Of a DNA stretch of 64,000 nucleotides, positions 9,045 to 17,067 are shown one piece after another (within the stretch, counting starts at the first letter, position 1; every line of letters begins with the position of its first letter). Source of the stretch: Desulfobaccales bacterium. GTDB taxonomy: Bacteria > Desulfobacterota > Desulfobaccia > Desulfobaccales > 0-14-0-80-60-11. Position numbers and translations under genes: made by a program. The stretch covers positions 62,001 through 126,000 of the forward strand of contig JBAZPO010000008.1 in NCBI GenBank assembly GCA_041648175.1, given 5' to 3'. Under the pieces are notes generated by a model. That model saw only the letters and a program-made list of their open reading frames with translations. It had not been told where the DNA came from and did not search any database.

Positions 9045-9210
9045 CGTCACTCCTCCTTTCTTTGAAGTTTGGATTTGCATAAGAGTCGTGACAATAAATT
9101 AGTCATTGATATTATATTGTAAAGAATTATATTCTAAGATAAATATTTTATTATAAATAAGCATTGAGCAAATTAGATTATTAAATATCTTGTTACAGAA
9201 AAACCGGGAG

Positions 9211-9720
9211 TTAACAGGGAGAAGATCGTAAGGCGAGCCACTTGGGGTCCGCCAGGACTACCGAGGTTTCCACCTGACGGGGCGAGATGGTCCAATAGGT
9301 GCGGAGCAGACGGTCCTTGGTCACGGGCGTGACCAGCTTAAAGCCATGCTTTTCATAGAAGCGGATGGCCCACCAGGCCGCGGCCCAGGTGCCCACCAGG
9401 ATCGGTCCCGGGATATGATCCATAAGATGGGTCAACAGGCGCGCCCCCAGCCCCCGGCGTTGGGCCCCGGGGGATACATAGGCGTGGCGGATGAGGGTCA
9501 CTTCCCCCAAGTCCTGGCGCCCCATCACCCCTAAAAGGCCCTCTTCGCCCTCGTAGCCGGAAAAGTCAACCCCCGCGGCGATCTCGGCCCGCAGTTCCTC
9601 TTCGGGCATGTAGGGCTCCTGCCAGCAATCCGCCGGGATTACCCCTTTATATTTCTGGGCAGCCTGGTTGATGATCGCCAGGGCGGCGTCAATTTCGTCG
9701 TGCTGAAGCGGCCGGATCAT
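9211..9720 (-). CDS. GNAT-family N-acetyltransferase
   Basis: A 169-residue acetyltransferase that transfers acetyl from acetyl-CoA to an unknown amine. Motif A, the CoA pyrophosphate loop, is clear: VSPGAQRRGLGARLL, followed by WAIRFYEKHGFKLV of motif B. The start at 9720 lies three bases after the stop of the upstream Tat/zinc-ribbon gene, so the three minus-strand genes 9211-10442 form one operon. The substrate cannot be predicted. Confidence 0.88.
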   Translation of the reverse strand: MIRPLQHDEIDAALAIINQAAQKYKGVIPADCWQEPYMPEEELRAEIAAGVDFSGYEGEEGLLGVMGRQDLGEVTLIRHAYVSPGAQRRGLGARLLTHLMDHIPGPILVGTWAAAWWAIRFYEKHGFKLVTPVTKDRLLRTYWTISPRQVETSVVLADPKWLALRSSPC

Positions 9721-9723
9721 AGG

Positions 9724-10149
9724 TCAGGACGCTTGGGGCTGCTGCGGTGGCGGGGGGTAGTGGTCTTCTTTGAGGCGGTGGCCACATTCGGGGCAGAAGG
9801 TGGACTCAAGGGCCATTTTTTTCTGGCAGTATGGACAGGTGGACTCCTGGGCCGCCGGCGGATAGTGTTTTTCTTTGAGGCGCTGGCCGCATTTGGGGCA
9901 GAAAGTAAACCCCAGGCCCACTTTTTGCTGGCAGTTCGGACAGGTGGACTCTTGGGGTGGCGGCAGGGTGGGCTCCGGGGGATACTGGAAGGGATTGGAA
10001 TACTGGCGGGTCACCTCCGAACCGGCCTGGCGCATCTTGGCCACGAACCTGCCCAGGGTTGCAGCGTACTCGGGCAGTTTTTCAGGGCCAAAGAGGATAA
10101 ACGCCAGAATTACGAGGATGATCAGCGTCTCGAAGTCAATCCCAAACAT
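9724..10149 (-). CDS. TatA/TatB-like protein with two C-terminal zinc ribbons
   Basis: The 141-residue product opens MFGIDFETLI and has a single membrane helix, then FGPEKLPEYAATLGR, the hinge and amphipathic helix of TatA/TatB translocase subunits. A Pro-rich linker leads to two zinc ribbons of the form CPxC-x12-FCPxCGxRLKE, in tandem with near-identical sequence. TatA and TatB normally end in an acidic disordered tail, so the ribbons are unusual. The start at 10149 is taken because the N-terminus then matches the neighbouring paralogue. The longer reading to 10191 would run into the upstream stop. Its role could be protein export, or a scaffold borrowing the Tat membrane anchor. Confidence 0.82.
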   Translation of the reverse strand: MFGIDFETLIILVILAFILFGPEKLPEYAATLGRFVAKMRQAGSEVTRQYSNPFQYPPEPTLPPPQESTCPNCQQKVGLGFTFCPKCGQRLKEKHYPPAAQESTCPYCQKKMALESTFCPECGHRLKEDHYPPPPQQPQAS

Positions 10150-10163
10150 GCCTGCACCCGCGA

Positions 10164-10442
10164 TCAGACTTTCGCAATCGGCTGTCCACAATTAGGGCAG
10201 AATTTCACGTCCCCGGTATAATCCTTTTGACATTGGGGGCAGGTGAAATGCTTGGAGGCAGCGGCATTGCTGGGGGGAATCTCAATCGGAGACGCGACGC
10301 TGTCAGGGTCTTCATGAGCCTTTTTAAAGCTCCGAATGGCCTTGCCAATACTGTCTCCCAGCTCCGGCAGGCGCCGGGGCCCGAAGAGCAACAGGGCGAT
10401 GGCCAGGATGATGATTAACGTGGTGATATTGTAACCAAACAT
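10164..10442 (-). CDS. tatA: TatA-like protein with one C-terminal zinc ribbon
   Basis: A 92-residue protein with a membrane helix (about 8-21), the hinge FGPRRLPELG and the amphipathic helix IGKAIRSFKKA, all standard for TatA, the pore subunit of twin-arginine export. Residues 67-89 form a zinc ribbon, CPQC-x12-FCPNCG. It is the upstream partner of the double-ribbon paralogue, 15 bases away, and probably arose from it by duplication or the reverse. No tatC is in the window. The Tat part is certain and the ribbon is clearly visible; its purpose is unknown. Confidence 0.88.
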   Translation of the reverse strand: MFGYNITTLIIILAIALLLFGPRRLPELGDSIGKAIRSFKKAHEDPDSVASPIEIPPSNAAASKHFTCPQCQKDYTGDVKFCPNCGQPIAKV

Positions 10443-10524
10443 GTGGCGCCTCTGGTTGCTAAGGATTTAATATTAATATAAGAAAAAAATGAAAGAACCG
10501 CAAGGGGGGGAGAGCAACTCCGTT

Positions 10525-11877
10525 ATGGACAAAAACCCATCGCTCTTTACACCGCCACAGCCTCTGGCCGCCCAGATGCGCCCTCGAACCCTGGCCGAAT
10601 TCGTGGGCCAGGCCCATTTGGTGGGCCCCGGACGCCTGTTGTGGCGATCCCTCAAGGCCGGCCGGCTTTTTGCCTCCATGATCTTCTGGGGTCCCCCGGG
10701 GAGCGGCAAAACCACCCTGGCCCGGGTCATGGCTGCAACCCTTAGCTGCCACTTTGCCAGCCTGAGCGCGGTGATGTCCGGGGTGGCGGACATTCGACGC
10801 GTGGTAGAGGAGGCGAAGCGCTACCAGGGCCAGGGGCGGCGCACCGTGGTCCTTATCGATGAGATTCACCGCTTCAACAAGGCCCAGCAGGATGCCCTCC
10901 TGCCCCACGTGGAGGAAGGGCTGATCACCCTGATCGGGGCCACGACGGAAAATCCCTACTTCGAGATTATCGGGGCGCTCCTCTCCCGGGCCAAAATCTT
11001 CATCTTCGAGCCCCTCACCAAGGCCGACGTCCTCACTATCCTAAAGCGGGCCCTTAAGGATAAAGACCGGGGTTTGGGGACCCATAAAGCTGAGGTCACC
11101 GCTGAGGCCCTGGACTACCTGGCAGAGATGGCCGGAGGGGACGCCCGGCGAGCGCTCACTGCCCTGGAACTGGCCGTGTTGAGCACCGATCCCGATCAAG
11201 GGGGCGTTATCCGGGTGGACCTCGCCGCAGCCAAAGAGTGCATGCCCCGGCGGGACCTGATTTACGACCGGCAGGGTGATGCCCACTATGATACCGTGAG
11301 CGCTTTCATCAAGAGCGTCAGGGGGTCGGATGTGGACGCGGCCCTCTACTGGCTGGTCCGGATGCTGGCCGCCGGAGAGGACCCCCGCTTCATTATGCGG
11401 CGGCTTTTGATCCTGGCTTCCGAAGACATCGGCCTGGCTGACCCCAACGCTCTGGTGCACACCGCCGCCGCGTCCCGTGCCCTGGAATGGGTGGGCCTGC
11501 CGGAAGGCCAGTACCACCTGGCTCAGGCCACGATTTACCTGTGTCTGTCCCCCAAGAGCAACTCCGCTCAGGCCTACTTTAAGGCCAAGGCCGCCCTGGA
11601 GGACAGAGGCGCCACCCAGGTGCCCACGCCTCTACAAGACGCCCACCGGGATCGGAAGGGATTGGGGCATGGTCAGGGGTATCTTTATCCCCACGATTTT
11701 CCCGGTCACTGGGTGGAGCAGGAGTATCTCCCCGAGAATTTGGCCGGCGCGAGTTTTTATGAACCGGGAACAGAAGGCCGGGAGCCGGAATTATCTGCAC
11801 GCTGGCGGACTTTACGGCCCCAAGGCTCGAATATTACCAGGGATGAAAGCGAAGGAGGGGAAAAAGATCAGGGGTAG
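10525..11877 (+). CDS. rarA: Replication-associated recombination protein RarA (MgsA)
   Basis: A 450-residue AAA+ ATPase of the clamp-loader clade acting at stalled forks. It has PLAAQMRPRTLAEFVGQ, Walker A WGPPGSGKTT, Walker B VLIDEIHRFNK, sensor 1 LIGATTENP and the C-terminal MgsA helical domain with the family motif SEDIGLADP. Length matches E. coli RarA when the start is ATG 10525 rather than the in-frame ATG 10489. The first choice has GGGGGAG about 12 bases upstream, the second has no site. It diverges from the Tat operon. The tail after about residue 405 is polar and less conserved. Confidence 0.93.
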   Translation: MDKNPSLFTPPQPLAAQMRPRTLAEFVGQAHLVGPGRLLWRSLKAGRLFASMIFWGPPGSGKTTLARVMAATLSCHFASLSAVMSGVADIRRVVEEAKRYQGQGRRTVVLIDEIHRFNKAQQDALLPHVEEGLITLIGATTENPYFEIIGALLSRAKIFIFEPLTKADVLTILKRALKDKDRGLGTHKAEVTAEALDYLAEMAGGDARRALTALELAVLSTDPDQGGVIRVDLAAAKECMPRRDLIYDRQGDAHYDTVSAFIKSVRGSDVDAALYWLVRMLAAGEDPRFIMRRLLILASEDIGLADPNALVHTAAASRALEWVGLPEGQYHLAQATIYLCLSPKSNSAQAYFKAKAALEDRGATQVPTPLQDAHRDRKGLGHGQGYLYPHDFPGHWVEQEYLPENLAGASFYEPGTEGREPELSARWRTLRPQGSNITRDESEGGEKDQG

Positions 11878-11882
11878 TAGGT

Positions 11883-11955
11883 GGCGGGCCTCCGTGCCCG
11901 CCATGTAAGGTGCGCACTGCGCACCTTACTTCCTGCACAGGCGAGACGCCTGTGC
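11883..11955. repeat. Three different palindromic repeats in tandem
   Basis: Three hairpins follow rarA: GGCGGGCC-tccgt-GCCCGCC (11883-11902), TAAGGTGCGCA-CTGCGCACCTTA (11906-11928), and GCACAGGCG-aga-CGCCTGTGC (11935-11955). The last two words recur at 53656-53678 and 58283-58306. They may act as terminators, but they look like a dispersed repeat population. Confidence 0.7.
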
Positions 11956-11986
11956 CACCAAGGCCAACGAAAAACTAAAAACAGTA

Positions 11987-12105
11987 TTAACCGGCGGATA
12001 CCCGCTTCCGGCCCCGCATCACCACCAGCCCCACCAGCCCCGAGCCCAACAGCACCAGGCCGGGCGGCACCGGAATGACCACGGCCTCCGTGGTTAAGGC
12101 GTTCC
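11987..12105 (-). pseudogene. Tail of a destroyed PEP-CTERM gene
   Basis: On the minus strand, ending at the TAA in 11987-11989, the frame reads a complete PEP-CTERM tail: IPVPPG, hydrophobic LVLLGSGLVGLVV, then basic MRGRKR and a short end. Upstream the frame passes into the GTTCCCAAGC palindrome and hits a stop about 12140. No body or signal peptide remains, so the rest has been deleted or replaced by repeats. A second, intact PEP-CTERM gene lies at 8196-9044. Confidence 0.7.
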
Positions 12106-12240
12106 CAAGCCCAGCTTGGGAACGAGCCTAAGGGTAGCGCAGGCGCCCTCGCCTGCGCTCAAACGAGGTAGAGATACCATGTAGTGCGCACTGCGCACCA
12201 GACATGGCCCAGGCGGGACGCCTGGGCAACCTTCTTACGG
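12092..12240. repeat. Cluster of palindromic repeats
   Basis: It contains GTTCCCAAGC-cc-AGCTTGGGAAC, GCGCAGGCG-ccct-CGCCTGCGC, GTGCGCA-CTGCGCAC and CCAGGCG-gga-CGCCTGG. No coding frame is convincing between the PEP-CTERM remnant and the 236-bp element. Confidence 0.6.
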
Positions 12241-12244
12241 CAGT

Positions 12245-12480
12245 TATACTCATTGCCAAAAGAGGTTCTTGCAAATATCTCCCTGCCTGTCATTCTGAGG
12301 GAGCGAAGCGACCGAAGAATCTCATAAGTGGCTGAAAATACGAGATCCTTCGCTTCGCTCAGGATGACAAAACGGCTTTTTGCAAGAACCTCAAAAGTTT
12401 TTTCTTATTAACCCCTCACCCTACCCTCTCCCACAAGGGGAGAGGAGAATTAGAGGAAAAAACTTTTGGCAAATGCTATA
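12245..12480. mobile_element. 236-bp nested-palindrome element, copy A (MITE-like)
   Basis: The ends are imperfect inverted repeats: TATACTCATTGCCAAAAG on the left, and the complement of the right end is TATAGCATTTGCCAAAAG. Inside are further nested inverted segments: GGTTCTTGCAAA against TTTGCAAGAACC, and GTCATTCTGAGGGAGCGAAG against CTTCGCTCAGGATGAC. There is also CCCTCTCCC-acaa-GGGGAGAGG near the right end. No protein is encoded. Copy B at 15000-15236 is nearly identical, which fits a small non-autonomous transposed element or a large REP/BIME-type unit. Confidence 0.7.
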
Positions 12481-12690
12481 TTTATAATTTTGCACCCGCA
12501 AAAGTGAAAATTTAGCGGCACCGCAATCGGCGGCGTATTGAGAAAATTGTTTACAATAAAATATATTGCCATATATCTAAAGTCAATTAATTTATAATAA
12601 ATAAGAGTACAAGATAGTTAAAAACCTCCTAAGGGTTCAGTCCTGGTTCAGATAAAATTAATTAAAAAAAGGAAAATAAACCGGATCCTA
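12481..12690. other. AT-rich spacer with no gene
   Basis: Low-GC sequence follows copy A. I see no open frame or clear hairpin, and it probably contributes promoter elements to the receiver gene downstream. Confidence 0.4.
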
Positions 12691-12698
12691 TTGGACTT

Positions 12699-12714
12699 TG
12701 GCGCCGGGAGTGCT
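12699..12714 (+). promoter_or_regulatory. Possible sigma-54 promoter of the receiver gene
   Basis: TGGC (12699-12702) and GC (12712-12713) have the GG-N10-GC spacing of -24/-12 promoters. The match to TTGC is imperfect (GTGC). The start codon lies about 60 bases downstream. Confidence 0.35.
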
Positions 12715-12774
12715 TATAATTTAAACAAACCGTTACTGGGGGAGCACCATCTGCCCAAGGAGGGTGCAGGTGCC

Positions 12775-13125
12775 ATGTCCCGCATATTATTTGCCGACAG
12801 CGAACCTCACATCCAGCAGTTGTGTCTAGAGGAATTGCAGGATGAGGGCTATGAAGTGAAGGTGACCGGGAGAGCTGACGATGTGGTGCGCCTGGCGGAA
12901 ACCTTCCAGCCCGACATGGTCATCCTGGAAACGACGCTGCCGGATATGTCCGGGTTGGAGGCCGGACGCCTGATCAAAGGCAGCAACCGTAAGACTCGGG
13001 TGATAATCTATTCCTTTTTCCCTCCTCCTCACGATCTTTCCAGTTGGGGCGCCGATGATTATGTGATAAAATCCCCTAATCTGGACCGTCTCAAGGCGGC
13101 GGTGCGGCGTTTTCTGCCCGCCTAA
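12775..13125 (+). CDS. Single-domain response regulator with Glu in place of the phospho-Asp
   Basis: A 116-residue CheY-like receiver. The acidic pocket (ADSEP), the switch Ser (VIIYSF) and the conserved Lys99 (DDYVIKS) are present. However, the residue normally phosphorylated is Glu52 in VILETTLPDMSG. Glutamate here often mimics the phosphorylated state, so the protein may signal constitutively or have lost regulation. ATG 12775 follows AAGGAGGG at about 11 bases. The longer frame from 12691 has no support. There is no output domain and no adjacent kinase. The thiamine-binding-family gene follows after 23 bases. Confidence 0.82.
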   Translation: MSRILFADSEPHIQQLCLEELQDEGYEVKVTGRADDVVRLAETFQPDMVILETTLPDMSGLEAGRLIKGSNRKTRVIIYSFFPPPHDLSSWGADDYVIKSPNLDRLKAAVRRFLPA

Positions 13126-13148
13126 GTACCGCCTTTCCGGAGGTCAGC

Positions 13149-13448
13149 ATGGCGATTATGGAGATTAGCGTGGTCCCTTTGGGACTGGGGGACACCAGTG
13201 TGGGCGATTTCGTCGCCCAGGTGATCAAATACCTCCAAGCCGAGGGTATTCCCCATGAACTTACGGACATGGGCACCTTGATCCACGGCCACGCGGCCCG
13301 GTTGCTCAAGGTGGCCCAGGTCCTGCACGAACTGCCCTTTGAGCGGGGTGTCAACCGGGTGGTGACACATATCACCATTGATGATCGCCGGGACAAAGAC
13401 GTCCATTTGGGCGACAAAATAAAATCGGTAAAGGCAAGACTTAAATAA
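13149..13448 (+). CDS. MTH1187-family thiamine-binding protein
   Basis: A 99-residue protein of the MTH1187/YkoF-like family with a ferredoxin-like fold. The N-terminal strand is MEISVVPLGLGDTSVGDFV, followed by YLQAEGIPHELTDMGTLIHG, which is the family core. The C-terminus carries ITIDDRRDKD. Members bind thiamine or related small molecules, and some work beside thiamine transport. GGAGGTCAGC precedes the ATG. thiC lies about 10 kb away and is not linked. Confidence 0.85.
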   Translation: MAIMEISVVPLGLGDTSVGDFVAQVIKYLQAEGIPHELTDMGTLIHGHAARLLKVAQVLHELPFERGVNRVVTHITIDDRRDKDVHLGDKIKSVKARLK

Positions 13449-13454
13449 AATAGA

Positions 13455-13640
13455 TGGTGGCACAGGTTTTTATCCTGTGCAGACACAGGCAGAAGCACCC
13501 TACCCCAAGCACAGGTTGAAAACCTGTGCCACCGGATGGAATCCTGGTTCCCAAAGCTCTTGCTTGGGAACCACCTTGTTTGACGGTGCGCGGGGCGCAC
13601 CCTAAACCTGGCACAGGCTGGAAAGCCTGTGCTACTTTCG
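13455..13640. repeat. Run of palindromic repeats before dnaJ
   Basis: Successive hairpins include GGCACAGG-tttttat-CCTGTGC, CACAGG-ttgaaaa-CCTGTGCC, GGTTCCCAAAGC-tctt-GCTTGGGAACC, and GGCACAGGCT-ggaa-AGCCTGTGC. These share words with 11935-11955 and 58190-58310. The last copy ends 14 bases before the dnaJ start. Confidence 0.7.
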
Positions 13641-13649
13641 TAAAAGGAT

Positions 13650-14825
13650 ATGGCAAACCAGAAAAAGGATTATTATCAGGTCCTGGGAGTATCCCGGGAC
13701 GCCGGCGTTGACGAGATCAAGAAAAAATACCGTCAGGTAGCCCTTAAATTCCACCCCGACCGCAATCCCGGCAACAAAACCGCTGAGGATAAGTTCAAGG
13801 AGGCCGCCGAGGCCTACGAAGTCCTGCATGACCCTGAAAAGCGACGCCTCTACGACACTTACGGCCACGAGGGCCTGTCCTCTACCGGGTTTACAGGCTT
13901 CCGGGATTTTTCCGACATCTTCAGCTCCTTCAGCGATATCTTCGGGGACGTCTTCGGGTTCGGAGGCGGTTTTGGCGGGGGCGGGCCTCGGCCCCAGCAG
14001 GGCAATGACCTGCGCTACGATCTGACCCTGGATTTCCTGGATGCGGCTTTAGGCACCGAGGTGACTGTGGAGGTGCCCCGGGTGATCACGTGCCGTACTT
14101 GCAGCGGCAGCGGCGCCAAACCCGGAACCAAGCGGACCCCTTGCCCCCAATGCGGTGGCCGGGGAGTGGTCTCTCGCAGCCACGGCATCTTTCAGATCAC
14201 CACCACCTGTCCCCGCTGCCAGGGTATGAAGGAATTTGTGGCCGAAGCCTGCCCCGACTGCCACGGCGAAGGTCGTCTCCGGGAAAAGAAAAAGCTCAAA
14301 GTAAAAATCCCCCCCGGCATGGACAGCGGCACCCACCTGGTCATGCCCGGCGAAGGCAACGGCGGCGTGCACGGCGGCCCCTCCGGGGATCTATATATCG
14401 TCATGCATGTTAAGCCGCATGAATTTTTTGAGCGCCAAGGTAACGACTTGCACCTCACGGTCCCGGTGTCCTTCGTCCAGGCGGCCCTGGGGACTCGCTT
14501 GACCATCCCCACCTTGCAAAGCTCCCACGAACTTGTCATCCCGCCGGGCACCCAACCCGGAGAAGTGATCCGGCTCAAAGGCGAAGGGGTCCCTTACCCC
14601 AAAGGCCAGCGCAAAGGTGATCTGTTGGTTGAGGTCAGGGTAGTCATCCCCCGGAAACTGAGCGCCCGGCAGCAGCATCTGTTGGATGAACTGGCCAAGG
14701 AAGAGCCCGAGTCCCAGGCCCCTCTGGGAGAGGGCGAGGCTCATGACGAAGACGAAGGGCTGCTGAAAAAACTTTGGCATACCTTCACCGACTTGGGCCA
14801 CGACCATAAAGACCAAAAGAAATGA
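13650..14825 (+). CDS. dnaJ: Chaperone DnaJ (type I)
   Basis: A 391-residue Hsp40 co-chaperone that delivers clients to DnaK. J domain 6-70 with HPD at 35-37, a Gly/Phe-rich linker (about 85-112), four zinc motifs between about 148 and 215, two substrate-binding beta domains and a short charged tail. The motifs are CRTCSGSG, CPQCGGRG, CPRCQGMK and CPDCHGEG, so the third has lost its final glycine. AAAAGGAT precedes ATG 13650. No dnaK or grpE is adjacent, so this may be a second, stand-alone DnaJ. The C-terminal His/Asp/Lys tail is longer than usual. Confidence 0.95.
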   Translation: MANQKKDYYQVLGVSRDAGVDEIKKKYRQVALKFHPDRNPGNKTAEDKFKEAAEAYEVLHDPEKRRLYDTYGHEGLSSTGFTGFRDFSDIFSSFSDIFGDVFGFGGGFGGGGPRPQQGNDLRYDLTLDFLDAALGTEVTVEVPRVITCRTCSGSGAKPGTKRTPCPQCGGRGVVSRSHGIFQITTTCPRCQGMKEFVAEACPDCHGEGRLREKKKLKVKIPPGMDSGTHLVMPGEGNGGVHGGPSGDLYIVMHVKPHEFFERQGNDLHLTVPVSFVQAALGTRLTIPTLQSSHELVIPPGTQPGEVIRLKGEGVPYPKGQRKGDLLVEVRVVIPRKLSARQQHLLDELAKEEPESQAPLGEGEAHDEDEGLLKKLWHTFTDLGHDHKDQKK

Positions 14826-14832
14826 GTTTAAA

Positions 14833-14855
14833 GGCGCTGCCTTTGTGGCAGCGCC
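14833..14855 (+). terminator. Hairpin after dnaJ
   Basis: GGCGCTGCC (14833-14841) pairs perfectly with GGCAGCGCC (14847-14855) eight bases after the stop. There is no T-run, so it may be Rho-assisted or only mRNA-stabilising. Confidence 0.6.
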
Positions 14856-14999
14856 CTGCATATCCCTCCGCCCCAAGAGTTGATTTCCTCGGCTCTGGTG
14901 GTGATCCGGCATCTTAAGGGCAATCAAACCTGAACCAGCCTTCCCCTTGCCTTGCTTCGTCGGCGTGATTATTTAAAAAATATTGCGCCGCCGGAGCCC

Positions 15000-15236
15000 T
15001 ATACTCATTGCCAAAAGAGCCTCTTGCAAAAGTCTCTTTGCTTGTCATTCTGAGGGAGCGAAGCGACCGAAGAATCTCAAAAAGGAGAGGAAAATGCGAG
15101 ATCCTTCGCTCCGCTCAGGATGACAAAAGGCTTTTTGCAAGAAGCCTCAAAAGTTTTTTCTGATTATCCCCTCACCCTACCCTCTCCCACAAGGGGAGAG
15201 GAGAATTAGAGGAAAAAACTTTTGGCAAGCGCTATA
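15000..15236. mobile_element. Nested-palindrome element, copy B (MITE-like)
   Basis: Nearly identical to 12245-12480 across its whole length and in the same orientation. Differences are mainly in the two loops. The ends are again ATACTCATTGCCAAAAG and CTTTTGGCAAGCGCTATA. The surrounding spacer 14856-15352 has no gene; the last 60 bases hold the korAB promoter. Confidence 0.7.
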
Positions 15237-15285
15237 AAGGTGCGGATTCGCCCATCCCCTTCGTTCCTGACGTCGACTATTTATA

Positions 15286-15314
15286 TTGACAAGGGACGCT
15301 ACTTGAGTAATTAT
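15286..15314 (+). promoter_or_regulatory. Sigma-70 promoter for korAB
   Basis: TTGACA (15286-15291), 17 bases, then AATTAT (15309-15314). The start codon is about 40 bases downstream. Confidence 0.55.
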
Positions 15315-15352
15315 TCACAATCAGACCGGTATGTGCCGGGAAGGGCAATGCT

Positions 15353-17059
15353 ATGGCCATTGATCTCAACCTTGTGATCGGCGGCGCCGCGGGCCAGGGA
15401 GTCCATACCATTACGGGCCTCCTGGCCAGGATCATGGTGCGGCAAGGCTGCCACGTCCTCTACGTCCAGGACTATCAGTCCCGCGTTCGGGGCGGCCACC
15501 TCTTCAACCGCATCCGCATATCCGATCAGCCTTTGGTGTCCTCCCGGGAGGGCATCGATCTTTTAGTGGCCCTGAACCAGGAAACCGTGTCCCTCCACCA
15601 AGACGAGCTGGCGCCCGGAGGCATGATCGTCTACGACGCTTCGGTGGTCAAGGACTTGCCCCAGGGAGTGGGGAGCCTCCCCCTGAAGGCTGGCGAGCTT
15701 TTGCCCGACACCAAGGCCGCAGAAGTGGCCATCAACGCCGGCGCCTCCGGGGCCATCCTGGGTCTCCTCAAGCTGCCTTTGGACCCCTTTCTGGCCATGG
15801 TGCAGGAGACCTTTAAGGACAAGGGCGCTGACGTTGTGGCGTGGAACCGCCAGGCTGCCGCTCAGGGCCACAAGCAGGCCGCGGCAGTAGGCAATCACCA
15901 TTCCCTGGCGGGGATCAAGGCCCCTGCTCAGCCCCGGCTTTTGATCAGCGGCCATGAAGCCATCGCGGTGGGAGCTCTGGCCGCGGGCTTGCAATTTGTC
16001 AGCGGCTACCCCATGACTCCCTGGAGCAGCGTTTTGAACGCCGTGGGGAGCCGGGCCGAAAAATGGGGGGTAGTGGTGGAACAGGCGGAAGACGAGATCG
16101 CCGCCATCAATATGGCCCTCGGCGCCTCTTATGCGGGCGTCCGGGCTATGACCGGCTCCTCCGGTGGCGGCTTTGCCCTCATGGTGGAAGCCCTGGGCCT
16201 GGCCTCGTGCTCCGAGACCCCCCTGGTCATCGTGGAAGCCCAGCGCCCGGGCCCCAGCACCGGTCTACCCACCCGCACCGAGCAGGGTGACCTCGGTTTT
16301 GTGCTCTATGCCAGTCAGGGAGACTCGCCTCGGGTGATCCTGGCGCCGGGCACCCCGGGCCAGGGATTCGCCTTGATGGCCAAAGCCTTCAACCTGGCCG
16401 ACCGCTATCAACTGCCGGTATTCGTCATTACCGACCAATACTTCGCGGATACCAATTTTACCTGCGAGACCCAAGACTTTCCCAGCGAAGTTAAGATCGA
16501 GCGAGCCTTGACTATGGGCGAAGTCAAAGGCCCCTACGACCGCTATGCCTATACCGACAGCGGGGTCTCGCCCCGCCGCCTGCCCGGCTTCGGCCCCGTG
16601 GTGGTGGCCGATTCCGATGAACACACCCCGGATGGCCACCTCACCGAAGACTTGCAGGTGCGGATCAAGATGCACGACAAGCGCCTGCGCAAGCTTAAGG
16701 GGCTGGTCCAGGAATTTGACGGCATCACTACCATGGGCCCGGCTGACGCCCCTTTGACCCTGGCTTGCTGGGGCTCCAGCCTGGGGCCGGTGGCCGAGGC
16801 CGTGGCCCGGCTCAATGCCGACAAGACTCCGGCCCGCATGGTCCATTTCAGCGAACTCTGGCCCTTCCCGGCAGCAAGGGCAACACACGCCCTGGGACGC
16901 CCGAAAAAACTGGTGATGGTGGAGATGAACGCCACCGGCCAGTGCAACCGGCTGCTGCGCCAGGAGACGGGAATGAACGCCGATCGCCTGGTTCTCAAGT
17001 ATGACGGGGCACCGTTTACCCCGGAGTATATTCTCCGGGGGCTGGCCGGTGAAGCTTAG
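15353..17059 (+). CDS. korA: 2-oxoacid:ferredoxin oxidoreductase, fused gamma-alpha subunit
   Basis: The 568-residue protein joins a gamma domain to the alpha domain. The gamma part (about 1-180) starts LVIGGAAGQGVHTITGLLA and has QSRVRGGH. The alpha part (about 195-565) has the KorA-type segment GPSTGLPTRTEQGDL and YPMTPWSS. The complex oxidatively decarboxylates a 2-oxoacid to acyl-CoA, reducing ferredoxin, or runs in reverse for carbon fixation. The substrate could be 2-oxoglutarate, pyruvate or a branched 2-oxoacid, and the sequence does not decide. The beta subunit gene follows 8 bases later with its own AGGAGG. Confidence 0.9.
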   Translation: MAIDLNLVIGGAAGQGVHTITGLLARIMVRQGCHVLYVQDYQSRVRGGHLFNRIRISDQPLVSSREGIDLLVALNQETVSLHQDELAPGGMIVYDASVVKDLPQGVGSLPLKAGELLPDTKAAEVAINAGASGAILGLLKLPLDPFLAMVQETFKDKGADVVAWNRQAAAQGHKQAAAVGNHHSLAGIKAPAQPRLLISGHEAIAVGALAAGLQFVSGYPMTPWSSVLNAVGSRAEKWGVVVEQAEDEIAAINMALGASYAGVRAMTGSSGGGFALMVEALGLASCSETPLVIVEAQRPGPSTGLPTRTEQGDLGFVLYASQGDSPRVILAPGTPGQGFALMAKAFNLADRYQLPVFVITDQYFADTNFTCETQDFPSEVKIERALTMGEVKGPYDRYAYTDSGVSPRRLPGFGPVVVADSDEHTPDGHLTEDLQVRIKMHDKRLRKLKGLVQEFDGITTMGPADAPLTLACWGSSLGPVAEAVARLNADKTPARMVHFSELWPFPAARATHALGRPKKLVMVEMNATGQCNRLLRQETGMNADRLVLKYDGAPFTPEYILRGLAGEA

Positions 17060-17067
17060 GAGGCGCC

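Noticed and set aside
13650..14825. DnaJ lost one zinc motif (pseudogene)
   Set aside because: Only the final Gly of the third motif is missing while all Cys pairs are kept, so the chaperone is probably functional.
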